Source: Lingula anatina
Lineage: Eukaryota > Brachiopoda > Lingulata > Lingulida > Lingulidae
Length of the DNA stretch: 64,000 nucleotides
Direction: 5' to 3'
NCBI RefSeq assembly: GCF_001039355.2
Contig: NW_019775380.1
Span: forward strand, 553,637-617,636
Of this stretch, positions 12,803 to 25,622 are shown in pieces. The notes under the pieces are model-generated. The model was not told where the DNA came from and did no database searches. It saw nothing but the letters and a program-made list of their open reading frames with translations. The number at the start of each line of letters is the position of its first letter. Within the stretch, counting starts at the first letter, position 1. Made by a program: the position numbers and the translations under genes.

Positions 12803-15800
12803 ATGGCCGAAAGGGGTAAGCATGAAAGCAAAACTGCGTTAAAATTGTTCTTTAGGTCATGATTTAGTTATTTTTGCAAATAAAGAAGTTGTATTCAAGT
12901 ATATGTGTGTCTCAACTTCATCTGAGACGGGACATACTGGAGCATTTACATTGACGGGAAACATAATTCATATACATTTGATGGAATACCTCAACAATAT
13001 TGTTGTCGTTGCCCGTTGTTTTCTAGTGGCTTGGATATTAAGCACCCAATACGATTAATTTTTATAGATCTACCGGTAAAAGATAAAACGCTGTACTCAA
13101 CACGCTTTGTTTGCTTATAATTAGTAAATATATTAGATGTATGAGAACGATCGTACGGCGGGGGTGCAGTGGAGAACATCTACTAGTGTGTGTATGAATG
13201 TTTATTGATCATAAAGAACCTTAACATACAAGGTACAGATCATCGATAGCGTACAAGCAAATATAAAATGGTCACAGAAATACAATACTAGATATNATAA
13301 CACTACTAGCAATAATGACGCACAATTACAATGAGAAATAAATAAATAATTATATAGGTTATATATCCAGCTACAGTAGTTTTTATGTGTGTAGCATTTC
13401 GTTAACCCATACTATCTATCCATCCCGACTTTGCTAATGACACACAGGGATTATGTTAACTAGTGTTTTCTAGTGTGTGTGTGTGTGTGTGTACTGTGTA
13501 GGGTGGGATTTAACAGATAGACCATGGTGCTTTGATAGATCTACATGTAATAAGTAGTAATAGTAATACTAATGGTAATAAATTGCATTTAGCAGTAGCT
13601 CCCTTTTTAATGACCAGCCAGTTCATATATAACAGTTAAGCTGCTCATGACACACTTCCCTTACATGCACCTCTTGCAATGATTAGATACAGTACACAAA
13701 CGACATCATATCATACAGTAAGTGACAGCTCCTTGATAATATTGTGGATCTTACTAAAGTGGGCATATGTGGTTCATATACCAATAAAGATGAACAATTT
13801 TCAAATATACTTTTAGTGCCGGAGGTAAAAACTGGAGAAAAGTTGAGTGCCACACAACGGGCTCGCATTGAAAGGAATCGCCAGAGAGCATTGTTACTGA
13901 AGCAATCTAGACTTACTAGTAGACCATACACAACTGGAAAAGAAGACAAGTAAGTTTTCTTTTTAGCTGTCCAGGACATTCATGTCAAGTTATTTTACCT
14001 CATATATTTGCAATGCTATAAATGATAAAATGATATCAGCTGAAATCTGAATGCATTGCTGTAGCTAGCACTTAGCAATTCTTTCTTCTAACGTTTGCAT
14101 AAAGAATGGCTTATAAAAACTTATGGTGATTTAAAATGAAGTAAGTGGGAATTTTTGGCTTTTAATTACAGTGATGTCATTGGTAAGGTTAAAGTACCTG
14201 GTAAAGTGATTGACACTGGTGGAGGATTTCTTCTAGAGGAGGAGGACCAACAGGAAGCGGCCTCTACAGTCAAAATAGCACATCCTCCTGGTAAGACTTA
14301 CACCAACAGTCTGCATTTAAATCAAACAATTTTTATCAAGGTTTTCCCAGCGAACCATCCAGCTGTCATTTTGACGGCTACTGACATCACTGGACTGTCA
14401 ATAATTTCAAGGACTGCTGGATGGCTTAAGATATTTTTTTTTTTTTTGAAAAATGATGACTTGTACTCCCAGAAATTTTGTAGGATATGACACCTGTGAT
14501 AATTTTGGATGGCTTGTTACCCCAAATCCTGGGAAAAGTCCTGGTTTTGATTTTTTTTTGTCCGACCAGACATGTCGGTCTCAAAGGTGTATGCCCTGGT
14601 GTAAAATCTGTAGGTATTGAAATTTACAAGAATGGATTCTTAAATGTAACAAAAATTTGATGTGTGACAATTTTGTACAATTGGAAACAGGAACGACTAA
14701 ACCTTCTTTGCAAGGTTCTGGTAATCTCTTTCAGAGTTTTCTAAACTTGAGCAGAATATAGCTTGTCCTTTGTGTCTGGTTGAATTTAAGGCTGAATTGT
14801 ACATGTCTGATTTCTTTTATCAGCTCCAGTGATAAGCACAGACCTCCTGATCTGCAATGAATGTAGTAAAGAGTTTATGGACTCATTCCTCTACAGTCAT
14901 TTTGAAGAGTTTGTATGTGATAAATGCAGGTATCTCTGAAGTATTTTGTTCATTTGATTTTAATTATACAGATGATATAAATTGCATATTCTTGACTAAA
15001 CTCAGAGTCATATGTACATGTTTGCGAGTTTTGAGGACTAGATCTGAAGGACTTCTTGTTGGGTAGATAATATATAAAGATTTAAAAAGTAAAAATGTTC
15101 AATTTACACTTTCTTATTGGAAAGAATGGTGTTCATATGACACTCATGAATGTGTACTTTGTTCCAGACCAAGTTATTTCATTTAATGTTGCAGGGATAA
15201 TGAAGAAAAGCACAGCTTGATTACAAAAACAGATGCCAAAAACAAATATCTGTTGAAAGATGCAGACTTTGATAGAAGAGAACCCAGCTTGAGGTTTATT
15301 GTAAAAAAGAATCCCCATAATAATAGATGGGGAGAAATGAAATTGTATTTAGAATCTCAGGTAAGTTTCACACACTGATAAGCTTTATAAGGAACTAATC
15401 TTGGAATTTGGAAAATGATTTTGCCACCTGGCATAAATATTATCTATTTAGAAATGTGATTAAATTCAATACTGCCAAGAACATTGGTCATAGTACTCAA
15501 TGTAATTTTCTTTTGTGTTGGGAAAATACCCTTTCATGAATTGTTTTCATTTAAGAAAGGCTAGTAAACTTGACCATGCAATCCCACAAGAAAGAACTTA
15601 AAAATTAATTATTTGGAACCTCGTTTATTCCACAGGTATATAAACGTGCAATGGAAGTATGGGGATCAGAAGAAAAAATAGAAGAAGCACAAGAAAGAAG
15701 AGCAGAAAATAGAGAGAAACAACAGCAGAAAAAGTTTGACAAGAAAGTGCAGGGTAAAAAATAATAAAAAAGCAATATATTCAAGTGCATGTAAATTTTG

Positions 15801-16300
15801 CAATTTTCCTATGAGATAGAAAATCCACAGTCACATTTCCAAAATTATCTCAAGTCAAGAATTTGTCTTTGTTTAGCCTACCTAGTCCTATTTAACCAAG
15901 TTGAGTTTCACAATGGATCTCAAATTATGCTTTTTGTCGAAAAAATAAAAACATTTATATGCTGACTTCGGCTTAATATAAGTTGGCATATTGGGTGAGG
16001 TAGTTAAGCCCAAAGTCTACAGTTGCAAACAACAAGGTTCCATGAATAGTATGTTGCTTTATATGATTCTTTGTCCAGCCTGTGTAATCAATTCTTGATA
16101 CAGCCAATGGTTAATCCATAAAGGATATAAGTGCATTTTTCTTTTCAGCACTCAGAAAAGCAGTTCGCAGCAGTTTGTGGACCAAGGAGCTCGGAAACCA
16201 TGAACATGAGTTTGGGGAAGAAGTTTATGATGAAGATAATGATACGTATAATAAAACATGTAAATCATGTGGGCACATTATGTCCTATGAGAAGATGTGA
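12803..16300 (+). CDS. XPA: DNA repair protein complementing XP-A cells (XPA homologue)
   Basis: XPA is the damage-verification and scaffold protein of nucleotide excision repair in the nucleus, binding DNA, RPA, ERCC1-XPF and TFIIH. Coding exons: 12803-12815, 13817-13949, 14172-14290, 14824-14929, 15195-15360, 15636-15753, 16149-16300; phases agree at every join and give 268 aa (human 273). Visible landmarks: [18 protein letters not shown] at 19-36 (human RASIERKRQRALMLRQAR); DTGGGF at 63-68, the ERCC1-binding motif; a C4 zinc finger with Cys 99, 102, 120 and 123; LITKTDAK and [19 protein letters not shown] in the DNA-binding domain; KKFDKKV then LRKAVRSS; and a C-terminal CKSCGH...MSYEKM, the TFIIH-binding end. 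No key residue is missing. The first exon codes only MAER plus one base; its start is supported by the phase-compatible donor gGTAAGC. Confidence 0.95.
13296..13296. other. Single ambiguous base (N) in XPA intron 1
   Basis: One N in gatatnataac. Sequence on both sides is intronic. It may mark a contig join, as the other single N positions seem to do. Confidence 0.9.
13476..13492 (+). repeat. Short (GT)n microsatellite in XPA intron 1
   Basis: About eight GT units within gtgtgtgtgtgtgtgtgta. Confidence 0.8.
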
Positions 16301-17723
16301 TAACACGAGTTGTTATAATTATTACTGCAGATAGTTTATATATGTGTTGATGGGATGGCGAAGGCATCAGATATTGTAATGGACTGTCATGGCTTCCCAC
16401 CCCCAACTGTAAGTGATGTTATTCATTGATCACTGCATTGCTTATAATGTCGGACAGTGGTGGCAATACCTCTGTGCCAAAAGCTGGGAGGTCAGGTCAT
16501 TTCCATGGAGAATTGGAAACAAAAGTCTGGTAGTGCTAAGAGGAATACAATTTGCAAGAAAACCAGCTACAAATGTTGCAGATTGTTATTGCGCACCATT
16601 CGTGGTGATTCTAAGAAAGCAAAGAAAGTTATGAAAGATTTTAATGTACAGGTATTTGTTTAAGAGCTTTTGTCCAGTTTTTCTGTAAGGAATCATTTTA
16701 CATAATGCTGTGGACTTGATTTGCGTTGGATGCACAGGCCACTTATACAGTATTATTGCTCATATGCAACAACTTCAGCTGTCACCCCCTACATTAAGCA
16801 GGGTCAACAGCACCACAAAATTTTTCCTAGGAAAATAATCAAAATAATGGCACCAGTAAGGCTACACAGGAACCTGTTGATCAAGAAATTTATTCCACAA
16901 TTAAAGCAGGTGGCAATACATATACATTTGTAACAAATTTAGCAAGAAAAAGCTGTAATTGTATTATGTTGGGTGATTACGCTTGGCATTACTGTAACAA
17001 CATAAATGGACAATGTTGTTAGGTGGTCATAAAAGAACTTTGAAATTATTACTTTTCACAAAAGAATTTATATTTAAAATCTTGTGAACCAATGATTTTG
17101 AGAAACCAATTGTCTTGCTTATTATGATTATGCAAGAACTGATAATATTTATTTGAATTTGACTGTAATGTCACTGACCTATTATATATGAAATTATGGT
17201 TTTAATATTGAAATTCCTGCCAATTTTTTCTTTGATCATTTAATTGAAGATTTGCACACATTCCTCATATGTTGAAAAAGGTTCATATTTGTATGGGGAA
17301 ATAACAATTGTTTGAATCATTGGCAAGAATTTTTCTTGTCTTAATCTAAGATTCTTTCAGGAGTTTTCCAAGAGTAAAAACGAACATTAAATAAGTAAAT
17401 CGACATTTCAGACATGCACTCATATCAGCGAACTTAGTATGACAGAATGTTGTGAAAGTTGTTCTTAAACATTAAAATATATCTTTAGGTCTACTCCAGA
17501 TGTCCATTTCATTGCTCGGACAGCTGCTTTTACTTGCAGGCCATAGAGTTAAAATCGGAGAAAATTTAGAGACATGCACACAACCATGTCAAACTTTTAT
17601 GTGCAATCAATGATTAAACAAATATTTAGCGCAAAATGTTGGTGCTGATGTCTCCAAGCAAATTCCATCAAATTTAATTTAATCTTGACTGGACTGAACA
17701 ATTTGGAATTATCACAAAATAGT
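16301..17723. other. Convergent 3' regions of XPA and the PARP14-like gene
   Basis: No further exon was recognised between the XPA stop (16300) and the PARP14-like stop (17724). The two genes are tail-to-tail, so this interval should contain both 3' UTRs. Short open frames around 16413-16663 show no family resemblance. Cleavage sites could not be fixed. Confidence 0.6.
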
Positions 17724-19373
17724 TCAAAATGTTATTTGGTACTCAGGGTAAGCCTGACTATCATGAAAAATGACAAAAACTGACGGACTGCCAGTATTGT
17801 TCACAACAGAGTCATAATCTGTGACATTGTCGGGTTTCTTGGGAGCAACCTGCATTGATGAACTACCCCCAGTATAATCTCCAGTGAGAACTCTTGCTTG
17901 GTACATGATTCTTCCACCTGTCCCACCTCTGGCATATCCAATAGAAGTTTGAGAATCAGTGGCAAAGTAAACGCCTGCTCCCAATGCTGTGCCTAGAAAG
18001 GGAGTGAATTTAAATGGGATTTTCATGTTAAAACTATCAAATAATATCGATAATTATATATTCTTTACAAAAAAATCCCTTCAGAAAGTCTAATGCAAAT
18101 TATCACTTTGATTAATGTTAAATAAGCAACACATGTTGGATGAAATTTATTTTGAAATACTGGAATTTACAGTGTTTATTTTTAAATTCATGCATTTACT
18201 ATTTTGCTTATTCCTTTTTTTTTTTTTTTGCATATTGAAATGAATTGCTGTATAATTTTATCCTACCATTCTTTCCGCAGTAACTTCTGTTGAAACCATT
18301 ATGGTTGATGAACTTTGTACTGTTGGTATCTGTTCCATGATAGCATATGTGTTCAATAACTTTTCCAGGTAACCTCTTCTTCATCTCCTCCCTCTTGGCT
18401 ATGTAAGGCAGGTAAAGTTTTGGATTCTGGATGCGCTCAATCTAAATGGAAAATGTGCAATTTATATAATATATTCAGTAATCATAGCTAAAAAAAAGCA
18501 TTTTGTAGATGATAGGTAATTTTATCCACTACTGAACTGGACAGGGCAAGTGGTTCTACAGCAGCCAGTACACATATGACATACTTGACAATAAATGGCT
18601 AAGCAGATAAAAATTTAACAAGGCAGCAAAGTTGTCAAAAGTACAGACAAAAAAGCAGAAAATAAAGATCCACAAAAGAACGTTATTTTTCCAATTTAGG
18701 TGCAATAAAGCGATGCTTAACAGCAATGTCAATGCCAAATATGAATTATGTACAACAGGGAACATGGATGTTACTGTTAGGAACACTTTTCCGTGTGGTA
18801 TGCCTATTGCATAAAGTATTATAAATGCCGAAAAAAACTCAAATAACAGGATAACTACAAGAAAAATAGATCATGTGGGTTTTCAAACCCAACCTTTATC
18901 TAAGCCACATTCATCAGTCCTGTACATTTGAAGACAATAAGCCAATTGGTTTTCCTAAAAATATGTTATCTGTATTGCATACAGTATAATATGTGCTGAA
19001 TGAAATACATTACTTCAAGACAAGCTGGTTTTCCAATTTGAGGTATCTGTCAATCCTAAGAATCATTCTTTTAAGTTACAAAATGATAAGTAATTTTTCC
19101 TTTCAAAGGGTTTGTGGTTGCAGTGCACAAAGTAAGTTTGTTTTTTTTTTTTTGTAAACTTTGATGCAATACTATGTAATGATTAACTATATATAAGATC
19201 ATGTTTATTTGTTATGAGACCTACTTTCTGAGGAGATACTCCACTCCCAGTGGCCTTGAATTTCTTTTCCACCTCTTGATACTCTGCTGAGGAGGAGTTC
19301 AGGGGAACAAGAATGACACTGGTATCTTTTGGCATGGGACTCCAATGACGTGGCAGAGCAAAGTTCCCACTAG
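17724..19373 (-). CDS. PARP14-like: ART catalytic domain, exons 22-24
   Basis: Exon 22 (19373-19225) carries NFALPRHW and VILVPLNSSSAEYQEVEKKF, the start of a PARP catalytic domain. Exon 23 (18441-18267) has ICYHGTD with the NAD-binding His at about 2620. Exon 24 (17992-17724) has GAGVYFA with Tyr at about 2652, then YQARVLTGDYTGG and the end SVFVIFHDSQAYPEYQITF. The position of the PARP1 catalytic Glu, just before FVIFHD, is Val (about 2715). An H-Y-hydrophobic triad marks mono-ADP-ribosylating members such as PARP10, 14 and 15, so poly-ADP-ribosylation is not expected. Confidence 0.93.
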
Positions 19374-22300
19374 CTGAATGAATAAATAAATTGATACAGC
19401 AACAGAGAGAGTCTCTTTTGACTGAAAACTGTTACAAAGGGTTGCAATATAAATAAGAGAATGAAAACCTTTTAATAAAACTGAAAATGCATCCTCAAAG
19501 AAAACATTTCATGGAATGCAATACCTTTCAAATCCTTTCTTGTAACAACTTCACTCTTTCCACCTTGGCAGCAGACTTGCATGTTACTGAAATCTAGCTT
19601 GAATTTCCTTCCTTTTTCTGAATATTCATACTCCTGTCTCTTTTTCTTATAAGCTTCTTCAATTTCTGCATTTCTAAATGGGTCGTAACTATATTCTTTG
19701 TCCTTATAGAAGAAGGTCCACTGGATGTCTTTCAATTTTGCAGCATTAATCACTTTCTGGTTTTGTTTTTTTGCAATTTCATCAAGCATCTTCTGCACCA
19801 CATCTTGGACTTTAAGGACATCAGAAGGTCTACCTCTGAGCTTCATTACTTTGCTACGAGAACGCTCATCAATTACCTCCACAGCAGCATCTTTAGCTAC
19901 ATCTGTGATCTTTTTCATCTAAAAATAAAAGAAACATGTGACACATCAAGGAAATTCATCCAAAAATTTATATATTCATAAAGCTGAAGCTGAGAAATGT
20001 GCAACCAATTGCCAGTATCAATACTGAGTTGGTGACAGCACACGTGTATCTCCAGGATGCAAATAGGCTGTGTGGTATTTCCTGATGAACATAAAGATAC
20101 ACATCAGGTTCCAGATCTACTTTACCATTTTGAAAACAATATTCCTCAGGTCAAAAGAATCTGAAAAATGCAACAAATTCATATACTAGTCTGTATTTAA
20201 CAGATATCACATTCGATTTCTGGGTTTACTGCAGAAGACGAAAGTTTTTTTGAAAAATACAGTGTCTACAAAGCCAACATTTTTAAAACCTAAAAGTTGA
20301 ATTACGTAATGAAAATAACACAAAAACAGATATACTGAGACGAAATATTTTAAAATACCTTTGATTAAAATGAAATTTAACTCTTAAAATGGCTTTAGTG
20401 CACCTGTTTTTTAAAAAGGTATATATTAGTATAATTTTATATCATGCAACTATTCTACCTGGTCTCCAGAAAGTTTTCCAATGTTATCATTCTCAATGGA
20501 CTTTGTAAGTATCTCTTTTTCTGCCAATTTTTTAATTTCATCTTTGAAATTGTTCAAATCATCTCTTCTTGTGTAATAAATATCAAGTGACAATGCCATT
20601 GTTCTTTTTCTCTGGAACTTGGAGCCTGAAACAAGAATCCTTTCTACTGAAAGCTGATCATTATATTGAAAATCACATCAGTTTCATTTAAATGAACTAT
20701 ATGCCTTCCTTCAGTTCATTGCAAGTGTTGTGATCGATCGAAATTTTAAAAGGGTCTCTGGATGACAAGTTACACAATCATTTATGCTATTTTCAAGCAG
20801 TTTCTTCAAACAAAATAAGTTGGAGTCATAATACCTCATATTTTTGCACTTCATGTAATGTAATGCAGCACATAAAATGAACTTCATATAATATAATATT
20901 CAACTCTCCTATTGGTATACCTCCTTTCTCACTTTGCTCTTGCCTTCTACTGTTACCACTAAGTTTTGTCTTCATAGAATCTTGGAACACTTCAAGAAGT
21001 TCCACCTGGTGGAGAGTAATGCGGACTAGCTCCACAAATCTGGGTTTATGTCGGGAAAAGAAGTCTGCAATACCATCCAGCATGCTATCTGCAATTGCCT
21101 GGGGACTGTGATGCATTGCACCTAAAATGGACATGTCCAGAGTTGTTTACCCTCCTTTACTTGCATATCTTACTGGGGTGAACTATATTCCTATACTTGT
21201 AACTGTTTTTAAATTATTGTTGTTACCTCTGGTAATTTTTATTAAGATGCAATTATCTGATGAAGATTGTTTTGCTTGATACTTATCAGGAATTGCCTAT
21301 AATAGTATATAGTCCATGAAAAAGCTTTTGAAATTATATGTATTACTGCATTATTAACTTGCCATACCACTCATTATGGATTGTTCAGAGCTGGATTTTT
21401 TGTTTTTAATTCCCCCAAGTAAAATACATCATAAAATATTTTGCACTTCTTACAGAACTTACCAGTTCCAAAAGCTGGCATGGCTACAGTCTTGAACTTC
21501 TTGTTTTCTGCCAGAGCCAAGCAGCCACAGACAGCCTTCCTCCAGTTTTGATGGAAATGTCTCCCATCCATGTGTATAATACTCTTACATTTCATTCTTC
21601 CTGCTGTTGTGACTGCAAAACCATCGGTTGTTTGGCCTGAAGAATCAAAGCACAAAAAAGTTAAATGGTGTGTCGTATCAAATTTGATGGATCTGATGAT
21701 GTAAAATTTCATTTTCTTTGGCTGACATATCATGTATTACTATTTCTTTCAATGCAAGAATACTCTCTCAATAATCTATAACAAATTATAACAAATCTTA
21801 TCAAACTTACTTACATGTATGTCACCTATTCATCCCGTGTTAACCACTGTCAACTTTTAAAAACATTGAATTACCCATACCTGCTTTTTTACATGCATCC
21901 TCTACTTCTTTGCCTCCAGCTCTCTTGATTGCCTTGGAAACACCACCTAAAAGTAAACATTAATCATACACATATTCCATATATTAAGACTCATTAATCA
22001 AAACAATAAAGTCCATTGTTGAAAAAAAAAAGCAAGAACACATATATAAATGTTATATATCCACAGCATAATTACCTTTTAGGACCATTATATGGAGGAT
22101 ACTTCTATATAGTAGAAGTAATTACAAGTAACAGATAGAGTAATTTGAACAAATTTATTTATCTCCCAAACCAGTATCTTACTAGGTATGCCTTAAAAAG
22201 ATGATTCGGAAGTTTTGAAAAGGGTGCAGTTTTTTTTTGGTTAAAAAGTACACTTTATGTTTATTACCAAAAATTATGATATTTGTTAAAAAATCAACAA

Positions 22301-23039
22301 AAAATACAGTGTTTGAAATTTGAGTACCTATGTTATTCAGTAAAACTGTTAACCTTACACTCACCAGCATCCAAATTAAGTTTGTCATTGGTACTATTAA
22401 CGACAACATCCACATCTTCTTTTGTTAAGTCACCCTGTTGAACCTGAACTTTTATCTTTCCAACCTTCATTTGACAATAACCTCTGCTATTCTGACTGAA
22501 GTTGCTGAATATGGAAGCTGATAAATGATGAAAAACATTAAGCTGATTACATGTACATACATACGCAATTAAATGTTTACAATCTTTTTTTATACATCTT
22601 AATTTGTCATTATTTTAAATATTCAGTATTTTTAGAGTTGCTGACTTCAAAGTATTTAGCTACATGTAGTTTAGCAAACAGTTAGAAAACAGCTATTGTT
22701 CAAAAATTCAAAAAATTTTTGTCAAGAAAGCTCAGGATTCTTAATTTGGTTTGATAAAGAAACTTCTAACTTTAGAGATTAAAATAACATTATGTGATAC
22801 CATAGATCAAATATATAATCAATTAATAAATCAAAGGGGTATATTTTGCAGAACATTTTTGCAGATTTTGGCATGCAGACAAATTTAATAGTGTAGGCNN
22901 NNNNNNNNNNNNNNNNNNNNNNNNNNNNNNNNNNNNNNNNNNNNNNNNNNNNNNNNNNNNNNNNNNNNNNNNNNNNNNNNNNNNNNNNNNNNNNNNNNNN
23001 NNNNNNNNNNNNNNNNNNNNNNNNNNNNNNNNNNNNNAA

Positions 23040-23077
<38 letters not shown>

Positions 23078-23132
23078 GTATTTTTTGAAAAAATTTTTTG
23101 GAGATTTTGGGAAAAAAAAAAAATAAAAAAGG

Positions 23133-23189
<57 letters not shown>

Positions 23190-25564
23190 ACTCTCATACT
23201 GACCAGGTTTACTGGAATCTCCTTCCTCATCTTTTCTGCTTGGTGATTTTGAGAACCAACCAAAGAAATATGATTTAGAGACATTTGGCTCTCTTGTTTT
23301 ACCCCCATCTTTCAAACGTTGCATTTCAGCTTCAAAATCCTTACAAAATAGTAAAGCAAAATTGATTAAACCACAGTAGCAGGTTATCATGACAATGATC
23401 TTGCACATGATTTGAGACAAAGTTGTGTTATACATATATAGTGGTATATTTCACAATTTGAAGTCCATTATTTGATTAAAGAACAAAGGAATTCTTTATG
23501 AAAAAAAAAAAAACTCGTTACATCAAAAAATCATAAATGATTGTAAGATAAACTCACATGCACTGTCTGGACATCTCTCTCAAAAACAACCAAACGAACA
23601 TCTTTAATCTTTGTATTGGGGTTTCGTATGCCAAATTCTTTCACTTCATCAAACAAAGCCCCTGCAACCAGCTCTGCAGGGAAACCCAGGCCTCCAGTGC
23701 CAACAGAAGGGAAAGCAATAGAACTATGGTCACCACTTTTATGTGCATTTTCTAAGCAGCCCCTTACAATGGTTCTCAAAACCTAAAAGGGAATTAGAGG
23801 TAAGTTCTCATTTTAATTTCCATTGTACCAAGTAGAACTATTCAACAATAACTATATGTAATAACTATTTTTCATTCATATTTCTTTATGATCAATAGTC
23901 TATGCAGTCAATTTATTGTCAATTTTACAGTTGAAGTGCTTTTGTACATACACAAAATGCTGTACAAGATCAAAACATTAAGTGTGGCAGTATTACCTTT
24001 ATTTTAAAAATCATTATAAATATTTTTGAAACACTTTTTTTTATCAAATCTTACTTTTTCTGAATCACCCTTGCCCTCATCCCATTTAACACAAGCACAA
24101 TGATAGACTTCAAGACAGGGCAGTTTGTAGCCTTGAGTGCAAATTATTTCTCCATGCTTGATTTGTCTTTTCCTTGAAAGCTCAGATTGCAATTCTTCTC
24201 CTGCCTTTTCGAGCAGAGCCCTGGACAAAGCTCCTTTGCTCAAGTCAAGATTTGTCTGTGTAGTGTTTACAATAACATCCACCTGGAAGAATCAAATTTT
24301 AACATGTATTAGGTATATAAAAATGAAGTGCTCAGTTTGTCACTTTTCAGAGATATGAGTAAATTACAACTTATCACACATTTAATAAGAATCTAATAAG
24401 TCAGTTATTACTTGTTCTTCTGCAAGCTGGCCTTTCTTCAGTGTCACTTTAATCCGTTCCTTGGTCATTATCATGTCTTCCTTTCCACCTAGAGGAATGA
24501 AGTCACCGTCACTCTGTTGCATATCCTTCTCTATTTCCTCATCAGTGTCGGCATCAGTATCCCCACCTAAAATTAGAACACACATTTTGTAATAGAAAAC
24601 AAGTTTTTTCTACTTCAGTACCAAATTATAGTCAAAGAAAAGTAATTACACTAGTACTATGATTTCATTTTAGTAGTTAGTCTAAGTGATTTCTACAGTG
24701 TCTGTTCATGAACAAAATGTTAAACCTGACAAACAATAATATTATTCACCAATTAAGACAAGTTTTTTACAAACATTATCATTATTTCTTAAATCTAACT
24801 GGTTAAACAAACAAACAAACATAAAAAATTACTACTTTTTTACTTTTATATCAAAATTATACCCAATACTAGTAAGAAAACATCATTTAAAGCAAAATTA
24901 ATTTTATGTTATATTTAAAATCAAATGCTACAGGTTTGAGTTTTTAAAGAAACAAACAATACACTTGCCTCCTGAATTAATCACTTCAAAGTCATTCACG
25001 GAGTATCCATCTTCTTCATCTTCAGAAATATTGCCTCCAGCTGCAGCACTATCTTTCAGGTTTTTGGCAACAGCAGATGCAAACAGATCGATGATGTCTT
25101 CTCCTCTATCTACAAAATGGATTTCTTTCAGACCATCCGGTTTTGACCTTGAGCACAAGTCACTCGCAGCTTTCACCATGGTCTCAGTGGCCTTTTCTTT
25201 AGGATAACCAAATATACCAGCACTGATTGCAGGGATAGCCACAGACTCAACCCTTTCCTCACTGCACTTCTTCAATATATTTTCCACTGCCCTTTGAAGA
25301 GCTTCCCTTTCCCCAGATCTTCCCCCCCTCCACCTTGGTCCTACTGCATGAAAGATGTGCTTGCAGGGAAGCTTTCCAGGTCCTGTTACCTCAACCTCTC
25401 CAGCATCCAGACTGGTCCTCCGTTTATTCATGATATCATCACACTCTCTTTGAATTGCAGCACCACCTAAAAAGTGAAATATAGAATTTACCTAAATATT
25501 AACTTACCGTAGTGTATGAAAAGATGAGCTTGTGGCTTTTCAGAAAAAGAGACAGTGAAAATTA

Positions 25565-25622
<58 letters not shown>

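Noticed and set aside
16413-16663. Short frames after the XPA stop as extra XPA exons
   Set aside because: XPA already ends with the conserved C-terminal MSYEKM, and these frames have no resemblance to XPA or other families.
17724-17760. Gln in EYQITF as the third ART triad residue
   Set aside because: The family alignment places the PARP1 Glu equivalent before FVIF, where this protein has Val.
22779-23435. Frames with long poly-Phe across the N gap
   Set aside because: They arise from the poly-A tract and N run. The real coding part is only the exon at 23339-23204.
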